Assembly: GCF_018531465.1 (NCBI RefSeq)
Contig: NZ_JAHDTF010000012.1
Location: 186,001 to 250,000, forward strand
Direction: 5' to 3'
DNA from: Sphaerisporangium fuscum
GTDB lineage: Bacteria > Actinomycetota > Actinomycetes > Streptosporangiales > Streptosporangiaceae
Length of the DNA stretch: 64,000 bases
A program made the position numbers and the translations under genes. The notes beneath the pieces were generated by a model. That model did no database searches. It was not told where the DNA came from and saw only the letters and a list, made by a program, of their open reading frames with translations. This document shows, in pieces, positions 25,988-35,570 of the stretch (the first letter of the stretch is position 1; every line of letters starts with the position of its first letter).

Positions 25988-26323
25988 ATGGCCACGCAGA
26001 TTCAGAAGCTCGTCATCGACGACCTTGACGGGAGCGAAGCGAAAGAGACCGTGATGTTCGCCATCGACGGTACAGAGTACGAGATCGACCTGAGCGACGA
26101 CAACGCGAAGAGCCTTCGCGCGGCGCTGACCCCTTACATCGCCTGTGCGCGCCGTTCCCCCGCCGCCGCGGGCCGGGGTCGCAAGCGTGCCGGGGCCCCT
26201 CAGCGGCCGTCGCGCGACAGGAGCTCGGAGATCCGGGCGTGGGCCAAGGCTCAGGGGCTCGAGGTCAGCGAGCGCGGCCGCATCGCCTCCCACATCGTGG
26301 CGCGGTACGAAGCGGCGCACTGA
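25988..26323 (+). CDS. lsr2: Lsr2 family xenogeneic silencer
   Basis: A 111-residue Lsr2: an N-terminal dimerisation domain (KLVIDDLDGSEAKETVMFAIDGTEYEIDL) and a C-terminal DNA-binding domain with IRAWAKAQG and the RGR hook that enters AT-rich minor grooves. It is the actinobacterial H-NS analogue, which represses AT-rich foreign DNA and shapes the nucleoid. AAAGGAA lies before the ATG. The linker is Arg/Gly-rich. It follows copA copy 1; no functional link is evident, and other lsr2 copies probably exist elsewhere. Confidence 0.95.
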   Translation: MATQIQKLVIDDLDGSEAKETVMFAIDGTEYEIDLSDDNAKSLRAALTPYIACARRSPAAAGRGRKRAGAPQRPSRDRSSEIRAWAKAQGLEVSERGRIASHIVARYEAAH

Positions 26324-26948
26324 CCCGCGAAGTCTCCTTCAGCCCGGTAACGACGCACGTCCCTTCCGGCAACCGGCCAGTGGGGGCCCGAGACGCACGG
26401 ACCGTCGTCCTGACGGTGTAAACGTTTTCGCAGTATCCGAGGTCTTCATGTGCGCAGCGGTGGCCGAGTGAGGCCCTGCTCGTCCCGGCGCCCGCATTCC
26501 GCCCGAGTTCGCGGCGCCGAGCAATGATGCCCGGCGGCCGGCACACCTTCGCTCCCGGCGGCCGTATCCACCAGCGGTGCCCGGCCAGGTTTATGGCGTA
26601 TCTCGCGGCGCCGAGCGCTATGACGCAATGACGTGAAGGGCCCGGCCTCTCGTAGGCCGGGCCCTTGGTCGGTCTTCCCCCGCTTTGCCGGGAAACGGGG
26701 CAGGCCCCCGCTGACGAGCCCCGCGCGAAGCGGATTGCGCCGGGAGACGAGCGGTCGTCCGAGACGCTTTCCCGGTGCGGCGCTAAGGCGGCGCCTCGGG
26801 CCGATGGCCGGTTTTCCGGGCAGAGATGGTTTTCGTTTTCCGCGGGTAACCGCGTGCCCCTTGCCCGTGCCGGCGGATTTCCCGCCCGCGTCCGGCGTGC
26901 GCGGGTGTACCCCACCAGCGGGCCGGTTCCGCTCGATGGAGACCGCCC
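26324..26948. other. Intergenic region, 625 bases, no gene seen
   Basis: No convincing gene. It holds a small hairpin (ACCGTC-gtcct-GACGGT, 26401-26417) followed by a T-rich stretch, possibly the lsr2 terminator, and a strong terminator at 26636-26666. The rest shows no coding bias. Confidence 0.5.
26636..26666. terminator. Perfect 13-bp hairpin
   Basis: AAGGGCCCGGCCT-ctcgt-AGGCCGGGCCCTT, a perfect stem with A and T tails on both sides, so it can terminate in either direction. Confidence 0.75.
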
Positions 26949-28139
26949 TCAGACGGCGGACGGTTCTGCGGCGGTGCCGTGTGGTTCGAGAAAGCCGGGG
27001 ACGGCCGTGGTCTGCGCGACGAGCAGGCCGACGACGTCGGCGAGGCGGCCGCGGCGGCGGTAGGCGGCACGCTGGCGGGCCGCGCCCGAGCCGTGCCGTC
27101 GCAGGGTGCGCAGGGCGGAGGTCACCAGCGGGAGATCGCCGCTGATCTCCAGGTGGGCACGAAGGTGCCGCAGGAACCGGTCGAGCAGTTGCCAGCTCGG
27201 CAGCAGGCGGCCGGACAGGATGTCGAAGGTGTGGCCCTCCATGCCGTCACGCGCCGCCCGCCAGCAGGCCGCCGACAGCGACGTCTGGTCGACCTGTGGC
27301 GGCGGGACGCCCTGCCGCACGTCGGCGAGGGCGAGGGAGGACAGGGCGCGGAGCAGCGCGGCCAGCATCGTGGCCTCCGCGACGGTCGCGCAGCTGTCGG
27401 CCGGACGGAACTCCAGCGTCGGCAGGTGGTGCGAGGGCCGGATCATCCAGTAGACCATCCCCCGGTCCAGGATGGCCCCCATCGAGTGGAGGTGGTCGAC
27501 GAGGTCGTCGTAGTGCCGTGCCGAGGCGAACAAGGGCGGCGGCCCGGCGCTGGGCCAGCGTGCCCACTGGATGGCGCGCCAGCTGCCGTACCCGGTGTCG
27601 GCGCCGTACGCGATCGGCGAGTTGACGGTCAGCGCCTGCAGCAGCGGCAGCCAGGCACGGGTGTGGTTGCTGACCTGGATCGCCTCCTCGCGGTCGGCGA
27701 TCCCCAGATGCACGTGGCAGCCGCACACTCCTTGGCCGAGCAGCAGGGCCCGATAGTGGTGTGACATCTGCCAGTAGCGAGGCGAGGAGCTCAGGGGAGG
27801 GATGCCGGCGTTGCCGGCCGGGCAGGTCCCGCAGGCGAGCAGGGCGGCCCCGGCGCGGTTCGCGGCAGCCGAGGCGGCGGCGCGCAGCTCCACCAGCTCG
27901 CGGGCGAGAGATCGCAGGTCGCTGTGGATGGAGGTGTTGGTCTCCACCTGGAAGCGCGTCAGTTCCGGCACCACCTGGCCGGTCATCGGCATGCCGAGAT
28001 CCCGGATGACCTCTTCCGCCACCGGGGCCGGCTGTCCGGTCGCCGGATCGACGAGGACGAACTCCTCCTCGATTCCCACGGTCAGGCCGGGGAAAGGCGC
28101 GCTCCTCGGCGCGACAGAAGACCCCGTCCTCGACTTCAT
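26949..28139 (-). CDS. GCS2-type carboxylate-amine ligase (YbdK/EgtA-like)
   Basis: A 396-residue member of the glutamate-cysteine ligase type 2 family. The nucleotide/metal segment GLTVGIEEEFVLVDP lies at about 18-32. Further motifs are the TNTSIHSDLRSL region, CGCHVHLGI and the late RPSHHLPTLEFRPADSC. It forms amide bonds to a carboxylate using ATP. Whether the product is gamma-Glu-Cys (as EgtA makes in ergothioneine synthesis) or another amide cannot be decided; no egt genes are adjacent. The ATG at 28137-28139 fits family length. Confidence 0.85.
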   Translation of the reverse strand: MKSRTGSSVAPRSAPFPGLTVGIEEEFVLVDPATGQPAPVAEEVIRDLGMPMTGQVVPELTRFQVETNTSIHSDLRSLARELVELRAAASAAANRAGAALLACGTCPAGNAGIPPLSSSPRYWQMSHHYRALLLGQGVCGCHVHLGIADREEAIQVSNHTRAWLPLLQALTVNSPIAYGADTGYGSWRAIQWARWPSAGPPPLFASARHYDDLVDHLHSMGAILDRGMVYWMIRPSHHLPTLEFRPADSCATVAEATMLAALLRALSSLALADVRQGVPPPQVDQTSLSAACWRAARDGMEGHTFDILSGRLLPSWQLLDRFLRHLRAHLEISGDLPLVTSALRTLRRHGSGAARQRAAYRRRGRLADVVGLLVAQTTAVPGFLEPHGTAAEPSAV

Positions 28140-28511
28140 CGCACTACGCCAATCGATCACGTGGTGGGCCGGGCATCGGTTCGCACCGCGTGCGCGCCGA
28201 GGGGGCCACATGCCTGCCGGCTCACGGCCGACGAGGTGCCGGGTCGCCTCCCTCGTCGGGTCAGGTGACCGGCGGACTATAAATCATCGGTTCAACGCTA
28301 GGCCTTACAGGACCGGTCGAAGACCGCAGACGGGTAAACCCTGGGTGCCGTTGTCATTACGGGTCCACCCGCGGCCGGAGGAACACGGCTCACGGTCCTT
28401 GAGCGGTCAACTGTTCGCCCCGCCATGGCAAACGGCGGCGTACCGGCTCCTTCGGGCGGGTATCAATCAACGTTCCGATCGCCATGCCCTCGATGAGCAC
28501 GAGGAGGAGCC
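28140..28511. other. Intergenic region, 372 bases, no gene seen
   Basis: No gene is apparent. It contains a possible sigma-B-like promoter (28438-28463) for the 61-aa gene and several short direct repeats of no clear meaning. Confidence 0.4.
28438..28463 (+). promoter_or_regulatory. Possible sigma-B-like promoter
   Basis: GCGT, 16 bases, GGGTAT fits GNNTN14-16GGGTAC/T about 50 bases before the 61-aa gene. The match is short. Confidence 0.3.
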
Positions 28512-28697
28512 GTGAGCGCGACGTCCGAGGAAAAGGGCACCCCGACCGAGCGTGGACCGGGGGAGGAAGCCGCCACCTCGAAGGAGAAGGGGCGTGCGGA
28601 GACCGCTCCGCGGGGGAGGGCCGGGTACGACAGCTCCACGGTGGACGACACGATGCGGGAGCACCTGAAGGAACTCAATCCGGACGACTTCGAGTGA
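28512..28697 (+). CDS. 61-aa hydrophilic protein of unknown function
   Basis: A 61-residue protein rich in Glu, Lys, Thr and Gly with a conserved-looking C-terminal segment, YDSSTVDDTMREHLKELNPDD. Small acidic/basic proteins of this kind recur in actinobacteria, but I know no function. GAGGAGGAG lies 3-12 bases before the GTG. It is separated by 112 bases from prsW and may be transcribed with it. Confidence 0.6.
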   Translation: MSATSEEKGTPTERGPGEEAATSKEKGRAETAPRGRAGYDSSTVDDTMREHLKELNPDDFE

Positions 28698-28809
28698 TCG
28701 CCGCCGGAGACCCTCGCGACCCGGCCCGCAACCGTCCCCTCCCGCCGATCGCGGAACCCTGGGAGGGGTAGGGCCGACGGAGGTCGCTCCCTGACAGCGA
28801 GGAGGGCCG

Positions 28810-29745
28810 ATGACGACGTCCACCACCCCCCTGAGGTCGTCCGCGCGGCGTCCCTGGCTGAGGATCTTCCTCACCGGGCTGACGCTGTGGGTGCTGACCG
28901 TGGTGATCACCTTCCTCACGGGGAATCCGAACCTCATCCCCACCCTGGTGCTGCTGGGCAGTTTCCTGGTGCCGGTGACGTTCGTGGTGTGGGCCTTCGA
29001 GCGCCGTGACACCGGCGAGCTGACGCCGACGCTGGTGTTCAGCACGTTCCTCACCGGCGGCGTCCTCGGGGTGCTCGGCGCCTCGGTCCTGGAGACGTAC
29101 CTTCTGAGCCCCTCGCCGTGGCTGTTCCTGGGGGTCGGCCTGATCGAGGAGGCGGTCAAGCTCGCCGCCCTGGCCGTCCTCACCCGCCATCTGGTCCACA
29201 AGACCGTCCGTGACGGCATGATCCTGGGCGCGGCCGTCGGTTTCGGGTTCGCCGCCTTCGAGTCCGCCGGGTACGCCTTCACCGCGCTCTTCACCGTCAA
29301 GGGGCTGTCCCTGATGCAGCTGGTGGAGACCGAGGTCCTGCGGGGGCTGCTCGCCCCGGTCGGTCACGGGCTGTGGACGGCGATCCTGGGCGGCGTGCTG
29401 TTCAGCGCGAGCACCCGCGACCACTTCATGATCACCGGTCGTCTCGTGCTGACCTACCTCGGCGTCTCGGCGCTGCACGCCCTGTGGGATTCCATGCACT
29501 CCATCGCCCTGGTCGTCACCCTGCTGCTCACCAGCAGCCCCACGCAGCGCGCGCTTCTCTCGCACGGGTGGCTGCCCCGGCCGACCGAGGCCCAGCTGGA
29601 GTCGTTCACCGCGCTGTACTGGGGCGGCCTCGCCCTGGTCTCGGTGGTCGGTGTGGGCTGGCTGGTCGGCCTGTGGCGTTCGAGCCGCCGTGTCTCCCGC
29701 ACCCCGCCCGCCTGGCGGATCGCCACGGGCGCCCGCCTAGGCTGA
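28810..29745 (+). CDS. PrsW-family intramembrane metalloprotease
   Basis: A 311-residue protein with about eight membrane helices and the three PrsW/CPBP metal motifs: EEAVK at about 117-121, FESAGY at about 148-153 and late HALWDS. In Bacillus, PrsW cuts an anti-sigma factor to activate a stress sigma factor; the substrate here is unknown. GAGGAGGG precedes the ATG. Its end overlaps the convergent hldE gene by 9 bases. Confidence 0.88.
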   Translation: MTTSTTPLRSSARRPWLRIFLTGLTLWVLTVVITFLTGNPNLIPTLVLLGSFLVPVTFVVWAFERRDTGELTPTLVFSTFLTGGVLGVLGASVLETYLLSPSPWLFLGVGLIEEAVKLAALAVLTRHLVHKTVRDGMILGAAVGFGFAAFESAGYAFTALFTVKGLSLMQLVETEVLRGLLAPVGHGLWTAILGGVLFSASTRDHFMITGRLVLTYLGVSALHALWDSMHSIALVVTLLLTSSPTQRALLSHGWLPRPTEAQLESFTALYWGGLALVSVVGVGWLVGLWRSSRRVSRTPPAWRIATGARLG

Positions 29746-31161
29746 GTCCGCCGGGAGGGACGTCACCCGTCTGATGATCGCCGTGGTCGACCGGTCGGAC
29801 AGGTATCCGAGCACCTTCACCTCCCCGCCGAGGGCGCGTACCAGGGGCGCCTCCGGCAGCATGTCGGGGGTGTAGTCGCCGCCCTTGACGTAGATCTCCG
29901 GTCTGATCATGCGGAGCAGACGCTCGGGCGTGTCCTCCTCGAACGAGGTCACGTAGTCGACGTGGTTCAGCGCGGCCAGTACCGACATCCGGTCCTCGCA
30001 CGGGTTGACCGGCCGCCCGGGGCCCTTCAGCCGGGCCACGCTGGCGTCGCTGTTCACGGCCACCACCAGGACGTCCCCGAGCCTGCGCGCCTGCTCCAGG
30101 TACGACACGTGACCCCGGTGCAGCAGGTCGAAGCAGCCGTTGGTGAACACGATCCGCTCGCCGCGCCGCCGCCGCTCGTCCACCAGCTGCGCCAGTCGCT
30201 GCGGCGGCTGCACCACGCCGTCGTCCCTGCGCATCGCGCGCAGGAGCTCGTTGCGGGTGCAGACGGAGGTGCCGGGACGGCGTACCACGACCGCCGCGGC
30301 GGCCTGCCCCGCCTCGGCCGCCTCCTCCGGCGAGGCGCCGCCCGCGAGCCACAGCGCGAAGGCGGCGGTGAAGGTGTCGCCCGCGCCGGTGGCCATGTGC
30401 TGGGGGGCGGGCTCGGCATAGGTGCGGTACGGCGGGTGGCCCCGGCGGTGCAGCAGGGTGCCCTCCCCGTCGAGCGTGGTGACGACCAGGCGGGCGCGGG
30501 TGGCGGCGAGGAGCCGCTCGGAGCGCGACATCAGGAAGTCCACCCGGTCGACCCCCTCGCCCTCGTCGTCCAGCAGCCGCACCACCTCGTCATAGTTGGG
30601 CAACACGGCGGTCGGCGCGCAGTCGCGCCAGGCGGCGACCGAGTGGGCGTCCACCACCAGCAGCGGCGCCCGCGCCAGGGCGCGGCGGACCCGCGGGGTG
30701 AACACGCCGGAGGCGTAGTCGCTGGCCACGACCACGCCGGCCCCGGCGACGGCGGGGGCGAGCCTGCCGATCAGTTCCTCCTCGACGGCGGGCGGGATGG
30801 GCTCCAGGTCCTCCTCGTCGTAGCGGGCGGTGAGCTGCCCGCCGGTGATCAGCCGCCGCTTGTGGGTGGTGCGCCGGCCGGGCACGGTGAGCAGCTCGGT
30901 TTCGACGCCGTACAACTGGAGGAGGTGGGTGAGCAGGTCGGCGCACTCGTCGTCCCCGACGACGCCGAGGAGCCGGACGCGGGCGCCGAGCGCCACGAGG
31001 TTCGCGGCGGTGTTGGCGGCCCCGCCGGGCGCGTCGTCGGTGCCTTCGAGGCTGATCACCGGTACGGGCGCCTCCGCCGCGATGCGTTTGGCCGATCCGT
31101 GCAGCCACGAATCGAGCATCACGTCCCCGACGACCACGGCGCTGACGGTCTTCTCGTTCAT
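29737..31161 (-). CDS. hldE: Bifunctional heptose-7-phosphate kinase/heptose-1-phosphate adenylyltransferase
   Basis: A 474-residue fusion. Residues 1 to about 315 are a PfkB-type kinase with GGAANTAANLVALGA (46-60) and the catalytic GAGDTF at 259-264. Residues about 335-474 are a cytidylyltransferase-type domain with TNGCFDLLHRGH (HxGH at 348-351) and a DRSTTAIIRR tail. Together they make ADP-D-beta-D-heptose from D-beta-D-heptose 7-phosphate after GmhB. Neither gmhA, gmhB nor an epimerase is in this window. In a Gram-positive this feeds a heptose glycan or metabolite rather than LPS. It is divergent from the adjacent GT9 gene. Confidence 0.92.
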   Translation of the reverse strand: MNEKTVSAVVVGDVMLDSWLHGSAKRIAAEAPVPVISLEGTDDAPGGAANTAANLVALGARVRLLGVVGDDECADLLTHLLQLYGVETELLTVPGRRTTHKRRLITGGQLTARYDEEDLEPIPPAVEEELIGRLAPAVAGAGVVVASDYASGVFTPRVRRALARAPLLVVDAHSVAAWRDCAPTAVLPNYDEVVRLLDDEGEGVDRVDFLMSRSERLLAATRARLVVTTLDGEGTLLHRRGHPPYRTYAEPAPQHMATGAGDTFTAAFALWLAGGASPEEAAEAGQAAAAVVVRRPGTSVCTRNELLRAMRRDDGVVQPPQRLAQLVDERRRRGERIVFTNGCFDLLHRGHVSYLEQARRLGDVLVVAVNSDASVARLKGPGRPVNPCEDRMSVLAALNHVDYVTSFEEDTPERLLRMIRPEIYVKGGDYTPDMLPEAPLVRALGGEVKVLGYLSDRSTTAIIRRVTSLPADSA

Positions 31162-31381
31162 AGGAAGGAATCCCTCGACGCGTAGACGGCAACGGTCGAC
31201 GGCGACCTGTCGTGAGGCCGATCGCCGTCCGCGAGGGGAGTTCGTGCGCTGGACGACCGGGCGGCCGCCAGGAGGAGCCCGGGGCCCTTCTTCACCAGGA
31301 GCCATACCTGAAGGAGCGCTCCTCAAAACCCGGTGGCGCGGCGACCGCGACCTGGGCGGTTTTTCCGGGTACGACTCGGCC

Positions 31382-32344
31382 GTGCCCGCTGTCCGCACCC
31401 GCCCGTGCCTGCTGGTGCTTCGCGCCCTGAACCTCGGCGACCTGCTCGTCGCGGTGCCGGCGCTGCGTGCGCTGCGGCGGCGTCATCCGGGGCACCGCCT
31501 CATGCTCGCGGTCTCACCCGCGCTCGCCCCCGTGGCGACGCTCACCGGGGCGGTCGACGAGATCGTCCCGCACACCGGGCTGCGCCCGCCGCCGGTGCGG
31601 GCCCCCGACGTGGCGGTCGACCTGCACGGAGTCCTGCCCGGCAGCGTACGGGCCCTGCTGGCGACGCGGCCGGGGCGTCTGGTCGCCTTCGCCTGCCCGG
31701 AGGCCGGGCACACCGCCGGCCCGCCCGTCCTCGCGGTGGAGCACGAGGTGACCCGGTGGTGCCGGCTGGTCAGGTCCGACGGCGCCGTGGCGCGCGAGGA
31801 CGACCTGCTGTTGCCGCCGCCGCCCGTGCCCAGCCCACGACCGGGGGCGAGCGTCGTCCATCCCGGCGCCGCTTACGGCAGCAAGCGCTGGCCGCCGGAG
31901 CGGTTCGCCGCCGTGGCGCGTGCCCTGGCCGCCGAGGGCCATGACGTGGTCGTCACGGGCGGGTCCGCCGAACGTGAACTCGCCGCCTGGGTCGCCGGGG
32001 CCGCCGGTCTGCCGGTCGCCGCGAATCTCGCCGGCCTCACCGACCTGGAGGCGCTGCTGGCGCTGGTGTGCGAGGCCTCGCTGGTGGTCAGCGGTGACAC
32101 GGGGGTGGCGCACGTCGCCAGCGCGTACGAGCGGCCGTCCGTGGTGCTCTTCGGGCCGGCGTCGCCGCGCCTGTGGGGACCGCCGCGCAAGCCGCTGCAC
32201 GCCGCCCTGTGGCACGGAGACGGCGAACGGCATGTGCTGACGCACGTGCCGGATCCGGCGTTGCTGGAGATCACGGTGGACGAGGTGCTGGAGGCGGCCG
32301 CGCGGGTGCTGGCGAGCCCCCGGGAGACGTCACCCCGGCTCTGA
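31382..32344 (+). CDS. GT9-family (heptosyltransferase-like) glycosyltransferase A
   Basis: A 320-residue GT-B enzyme of the ADP-heptose:LPS heptosyltransferase family. Its N-terminal motif is VLRALNLGDLLVAVPALRAL (about 11-30), and the nucleotide-sugar site shows VVHPGAAYGSKRWPPERF and VVSGDTGVAHVASAY. The donor is probably ADP-heptose from HldE. The GTG at 31382 begins the family fold; longer frames lack homology. It is divergent from hldE and 75 bases upstream of the carbamoyltransferase gene, probably one operon. Confidence 0.85.
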   Translation: MPAVRTRPCLLVLRALNLGDLLVAVPALRALRRRHPGHRLMLAVSPALAPVATLTGAVDEIVPHTGLRPPPVRAPDVAVDLHGVLPGSVRALLATRPGRLVAFACPEAGHTAGPPVLAVEHEVTRWCRLVRSDGAVAREDDLLLPPPPVPSPRPGASVVHPGAAYGSKRWPPERFAAVARALAAEGHDVVVTGGSAERELAAWVAGAAGLPVAANLAGLTDLEALLALVCEASLVVSGDTGVAHVASAYERPSVVLFGPASPRLWGPPRKPLHAALWHGDGERHVLTHVPDPALLEITVDEVLEAAARVLASPRETSPRL

Positions 32345-32419
32345 GGGGAGGCCTTGCATCCCTTATGGATGGCTTTGTCCGGTTCGCGGGTATCTCCCGA
32401 CTAGCGAGGAGGGACCAGG

Positions 32420-34132
32420 ATGACGGACGTTCCCATCGTTGTCGGTATCAACCGCACCCAGGACGGATCGATCGCGGTCGCACGGGGCGCGTCCGAGATG
32501 TACAGCCTGCAGAAGGAGCGCGTCAGCCGCCGCAAACACCACTGGGGACGGCTCGGCGACCTGCCGGACCGCTACCTGCCCCGGATGCCGCTGCTGAAGG
32601 ACCCCGTCGACCTGGTGGTCGAGGGCTACTCCTCCGACACCGAGATCGGGAACCTCGACGCCTACCGCGAGGAACTGCGCAGGACGCTCGACCTGAAGCC
32701 GGACGCGCGGGTCGTCCTCGTCTCCCACCACCTGTCCCACCTGTACAGCGCGTTCCACCCCTCCCCGTTCGACCACGCCGCGGGCCTGGTGATCGACGCC
32801 CAGGGCAGCCACGTCCGCGACCTCACCGAGCAGGTGGACCTGCCGCCGGGCACGGGCGGGCACATGCTGGAGATCGGCTCGTTCTACCACTGCGAGCGCG
32901 GCCGCCTCTCCTGCCTGGCCAAGCAGGTCTGGGACGGCGACTGGACCCGCCCGGCCGGGCTCGGCTGCTTCTACGCGCTGCTGACCAAGATGCTCTGGCC
33001 TTCCGGCGAGGGCAACGAGGGCAAGGTCATGGGCCTCGCCCCCTTCGGCGACCCGGACGCCCTGGGCCTGCCCGACCTGGAGGTGCGCGGGCACGAGGTC
33101 CTCATCCCCGAGGAGTGGACGAGGACGTTCGAGCGCCACGACGACGCCTACCGCTACCTCGCCGACGGCCCCGAACGCTTCGCCCGCTGCGCCGATCTCG
33201 CGGCGGCGGGGCAGCGGGCGTTCGAGAACGCCCTGGCGCGGCTCGCCGAGTGGCTGCACGAGCGGACCGGCGAGACGAACCTGGTGTTCGCCGGCGGGAC
33301 GGCGCTGAACTGCTCGGCCAACGGCATCCTCATCCGCCGCTCGCCCTTCCGCGCGGTGTTCATCCCGCCGAGCCCCCACGACGGCGGCACCGCCGTGGGG
33401 TGCGCGCTGTACGGTCTCATCGCCTGCCTCGGCGTGGAGAGCCGGTTCCGCTGGACCGACGACTTCCTCGGCCCGGAACCGGACGCGGACGAGCTGGCCG
33501 CCGCCGTCCGGAACCTGCCCGCCGATCTCGTGGCCGAGCGGCCCGCCGACCTGGCGGGCGCGATGGTGGCGCTGCTGTCGAACGGGCGCGTCGTCGGCCT
33601 GCACCAGGGACGCAGCGAGTCCGGCCCGCGGGCGCTCGGCAACCGCAGCATCCTCGGCGACCCGCGCAGGCCGGAGATGCAGGACTACATCAACTTCGAG
33701 GTGAAGGGCCGCGAATGGTTCCGGCCGCTCGCCCCGCTGGTCCTGGCCGAGCACGCCGGGCACATCTTCGAGGTGGACCGCCCCGCGCCGTTCATGCAGT
33801 ACGCCGCCAACGTACGCCCCCGGTACCGCAGGCGGCTGCCCGCGATCACCCACGTCGACGGCACCGCCAGGCTGCAGACCGTGGAGAGGGGTTCGACGCC
33901 CTTCCTGCACACCCTGCTGACCAGGTGGTTCGACTGGACCGGCTGCCCCGTCCTGATCAACACCTCCCTCAACGGCCCCGGCGACCCGCTGACCGAGACC
34001 CCCGAACAGTCGATCGAGACGCTCCGCAAGACGAACATGCACGCCCTGGCGATGCCCCCCTACCTGATCCGCAAGCGCGAAGAACCCCCCATCCCCGGCG
34101 AGGACTGGCAACCTCCGGCCAGACCCCACTAG
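32420..34132 (+). CDS. O-carbamoyltransferase (TobZ/NodU family)
   Basis: A 570-residue two-domain enzyme. The N-terminal Kae1-like domain makes carbamoyl-adenylate: GINRTQDGS at 9-17, VSHHLSHLYSAF with the metal His residues, GLVIDAQGS. The C-terminal domain has the QGRSESGPRALGNRSIL motif and LINTSLNGPGDPL. It transfers carbamoyl from carbamoyl phosphate to a sugar or metabolite hydroxyl. In Pseudomonas LPS a relative carbamoylates core heptose; a heptose acceptor here is an inference. GAGGAGGG precedes the ATG; its TAG shares CTAG with the convergent gene. Confidence 0.9.
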   Translation: MTDVPIVVGINRTQDGSIAVARGASEMYSLQKERVSRRKHHWGRLGDLPDRYLPRMPLLKDPVDLVVEGYSSDTEIGNLDAYREELRRTLDLKPDARVVLVSHHLSHLYSAFHPSPFDHAAGLVIDAQGSHVRDLTEQVDLPPGTGGHMLEIGSFYHCERGRLSCLAKQVWDGDWTRPAGLGCFYALLTKMLWPSGEGNEGKVMGLAPFGDPDALGLPDLEVRGHEVLIPEEWTRTFERHDDAYRYLADGPERFARCADLAAAGQRAFENALARLAEWLHERTGETNLVFAGGTALNCSANGILIRRSPFRAVFIPPSPHDGGTAVGCALYGLIACLGVESRFRWTDDFLGPEPDADELAAAVRNLPADLVAERPADLAGAMVALLSNGRVVGLHQGRSESGPRALGNRSILGDPRRPEMQDYINFEVKGREWFRPLAPLVLAEHAGHIFEVDRPAPFMQYAANVRPRYRRRLPAITHVDGTARLQTVERGSTPFLHTLLTRWFDWTGCPVLINTSLNGPGDPLTETPEQSIETLRKTNMHALAMPPYLIRKREEPPIPGEDWQPPARPH

Positions 34133-35487
34133 CCCAGGCGGTCCAGGACGTTACGGGTGATCTGCCGGACCACGGGGCAGGTGGTCAGGGCGCGGGCCCA
34201 GTCGGTGGTGGCGGCGGTGAAGACCGTGCCGCCCCGGGTGTGGATCCCCATCGTCGCGGCCCCGTTGCCGAGCCCCCACCCGCTCGCCCGGGCGTCGCCC
34301 ACGCCGAGGATGACGAACTCCTCGGGCGTGCCGTCGCGGCCGGTGGGAACGGCGTGACCGTCCCTGCGGTACGCCTGCCGGTCGAACTCCGCCCCGTCGC
34401 ATTCGTACCCGACCAGGTACTCCCGTTCGCCGAACAGCTCGCCGTCCCGCACCCCGGTGCCCTCGTACACCCAGTGCCCCGCGTTCTGCACCCGGTACCC
34501 CACCGGCACCGGGTGCTCGTCCCGGTCGCGTTCGCCGCCGTTGCGGAAGCTCACCCCGGTCAGCCCGTTCTCGGGCCGCCCGAGCTCGTGCCAGAATCCC
34601 GTGCGCGAGAACGTCACCTCGTCGTGGAACACCACCCGCCACCAGCACGTGTTCCCCCCGAAGAACGCCGCCGCGCCCCCGCCCGCCACGTGCCCCTCGA
34701 CGGCCGCCCGCATGGCGTCGCTCCAGTACTCGTCGTGCCCGACGCTGACGAGCAGCCGGTACGGGGCCAGCAGCTCCGGGCCGTACCGGTGCAGGTCGAC
34801 GTCGGTGCAGTAGTCCGCGCCGTACCCCTGCCGCTCCATCCAGCCGATGAAGCGCCCGTCCCAGTGGGCGAAGGTCTGGCGGGGGGTGGGGTCGAACGGG
34901 TCGAAGTTGCCGATGTCGTACGGCGTTCCGCCCGTACCGCCACCCGGCCGGTGCAGCCCCACGGCCGCGGGCGCTCCCGGCGGCAGCTCCTCTGGGCGGG
35001 GCATGTTGTACAGGCACCAGTGGCCGCGCCCGGTGGCGGGGTCGTACTCCTGCCCGTCGACCAGGTTGTAGGCGTGGTAGGTCAGCAGTGGGATCTTGTA
35101 GAGCACGGCCGCGGACGGACGCGCCGGACGTACGACGAACAGGGCCTTCGCCTCCCGCCCGTCCGCCGTCGTCCGGTCCGGCGTGGACGACTCCCGCCCG
35201 TCGCCGTCCCCCTCCACCAGGACCGCCACGTAGACCCCCGTCCGCCTGGGGGCGGGCAGCGGGTACCCCGGCCAGCCCGCGCGGCCGTCGCCTGGTTCGC
35301 CCCAGTCCTGGAACGGCAGGCGCGGCGGCGCGTTCCGGCCCGGCAGCCACTGTGACACCCCGTACGGCACCAGTTCGGCGCCGCACCGGTAGAACTCCAC
35401 CCGGAACGCCGGGGCGTCGGTCGCCACGCGAAGCGTCAGCCGGTCCCCTGCCCGCGGGCTCGGCTGCTCCACGTAGCCTCTGATCAT
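34129..35487 (-). CDS. N,N-dimethylformamidase beta-subunit-like protein
   Basis: A 452-residue protein that begins with an immunoglobulin-like beta module (about 1-110). A large domain with SVGHDEYWSDAMRAAVEGHV and FFGGNTCWWR follows, resembling the C-terminal domain of the DMFase large subunit. Many relatives have no known substrate. No signal peptide is seen. GGGGGG lies just before the ATG at 35485-35487. It lies on the opposite strand within the glycan cluster, which suggests a role with the same product, perhaps hydrolysing an amide or carbamate. That role is speculative. Confidence 0.65.
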   Translation of the reverse strand: MIRGYVEQPSPRAGDRLTLRVATDAPAFRVEFYRCGAELVPYGVSQWLPGRNAPPRLPFQDWGEPGDGRAGWPGYPLPAPRRTGVYVAVLVEGDGDGRESSTPDRTTADGREAKALFVVRPARPSAAVLYKIPLLTYHAYNLVDGQEYDPATGRGHWCLYNMPRPEELPPGAPAAVGLHRPGGGTGGTPYDIGNFDPFDPTPRQTFAHWDGRFIGWMERQGYGADYCTDVDLHRYGPELLAPYRLLVSVGHDEYWSDAMRAAVEGHVAGGGAAAFFGGNTCWWRVVFHDEVTFSRTGFWHELGRPENGLTGVSFRNGGERDRDEHPVPVGYRVQNAGHWVYEGTGVRDGELFGEREYLVGYECDGAEFDRQAYRRDGHAVPTGRDGTPEEFVILGVGDARASGWGLGNGAATMGIHTRGGTVFTAATTDWARALTTCPVVRQITRNVLDRLG

Positions 35488-35570
35488 CTGTCCCCCCTCA
35501 GTCCAGCTACCCGCCGCCAGCGGTGCGGACGCCGTCGTTTGCCCAGGTCGGCGGGGGGTAGCCACGCGCT

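Noticed and set aside
26440..26520. tRNA-like words (GGTGGCCGAGTGAGG, GAGTTCGCGG)
   Set aside because: Resembles Leu/Ser tRNA D and T arms, but no acceptor stem, anticodon arm or CCA position can be folded.
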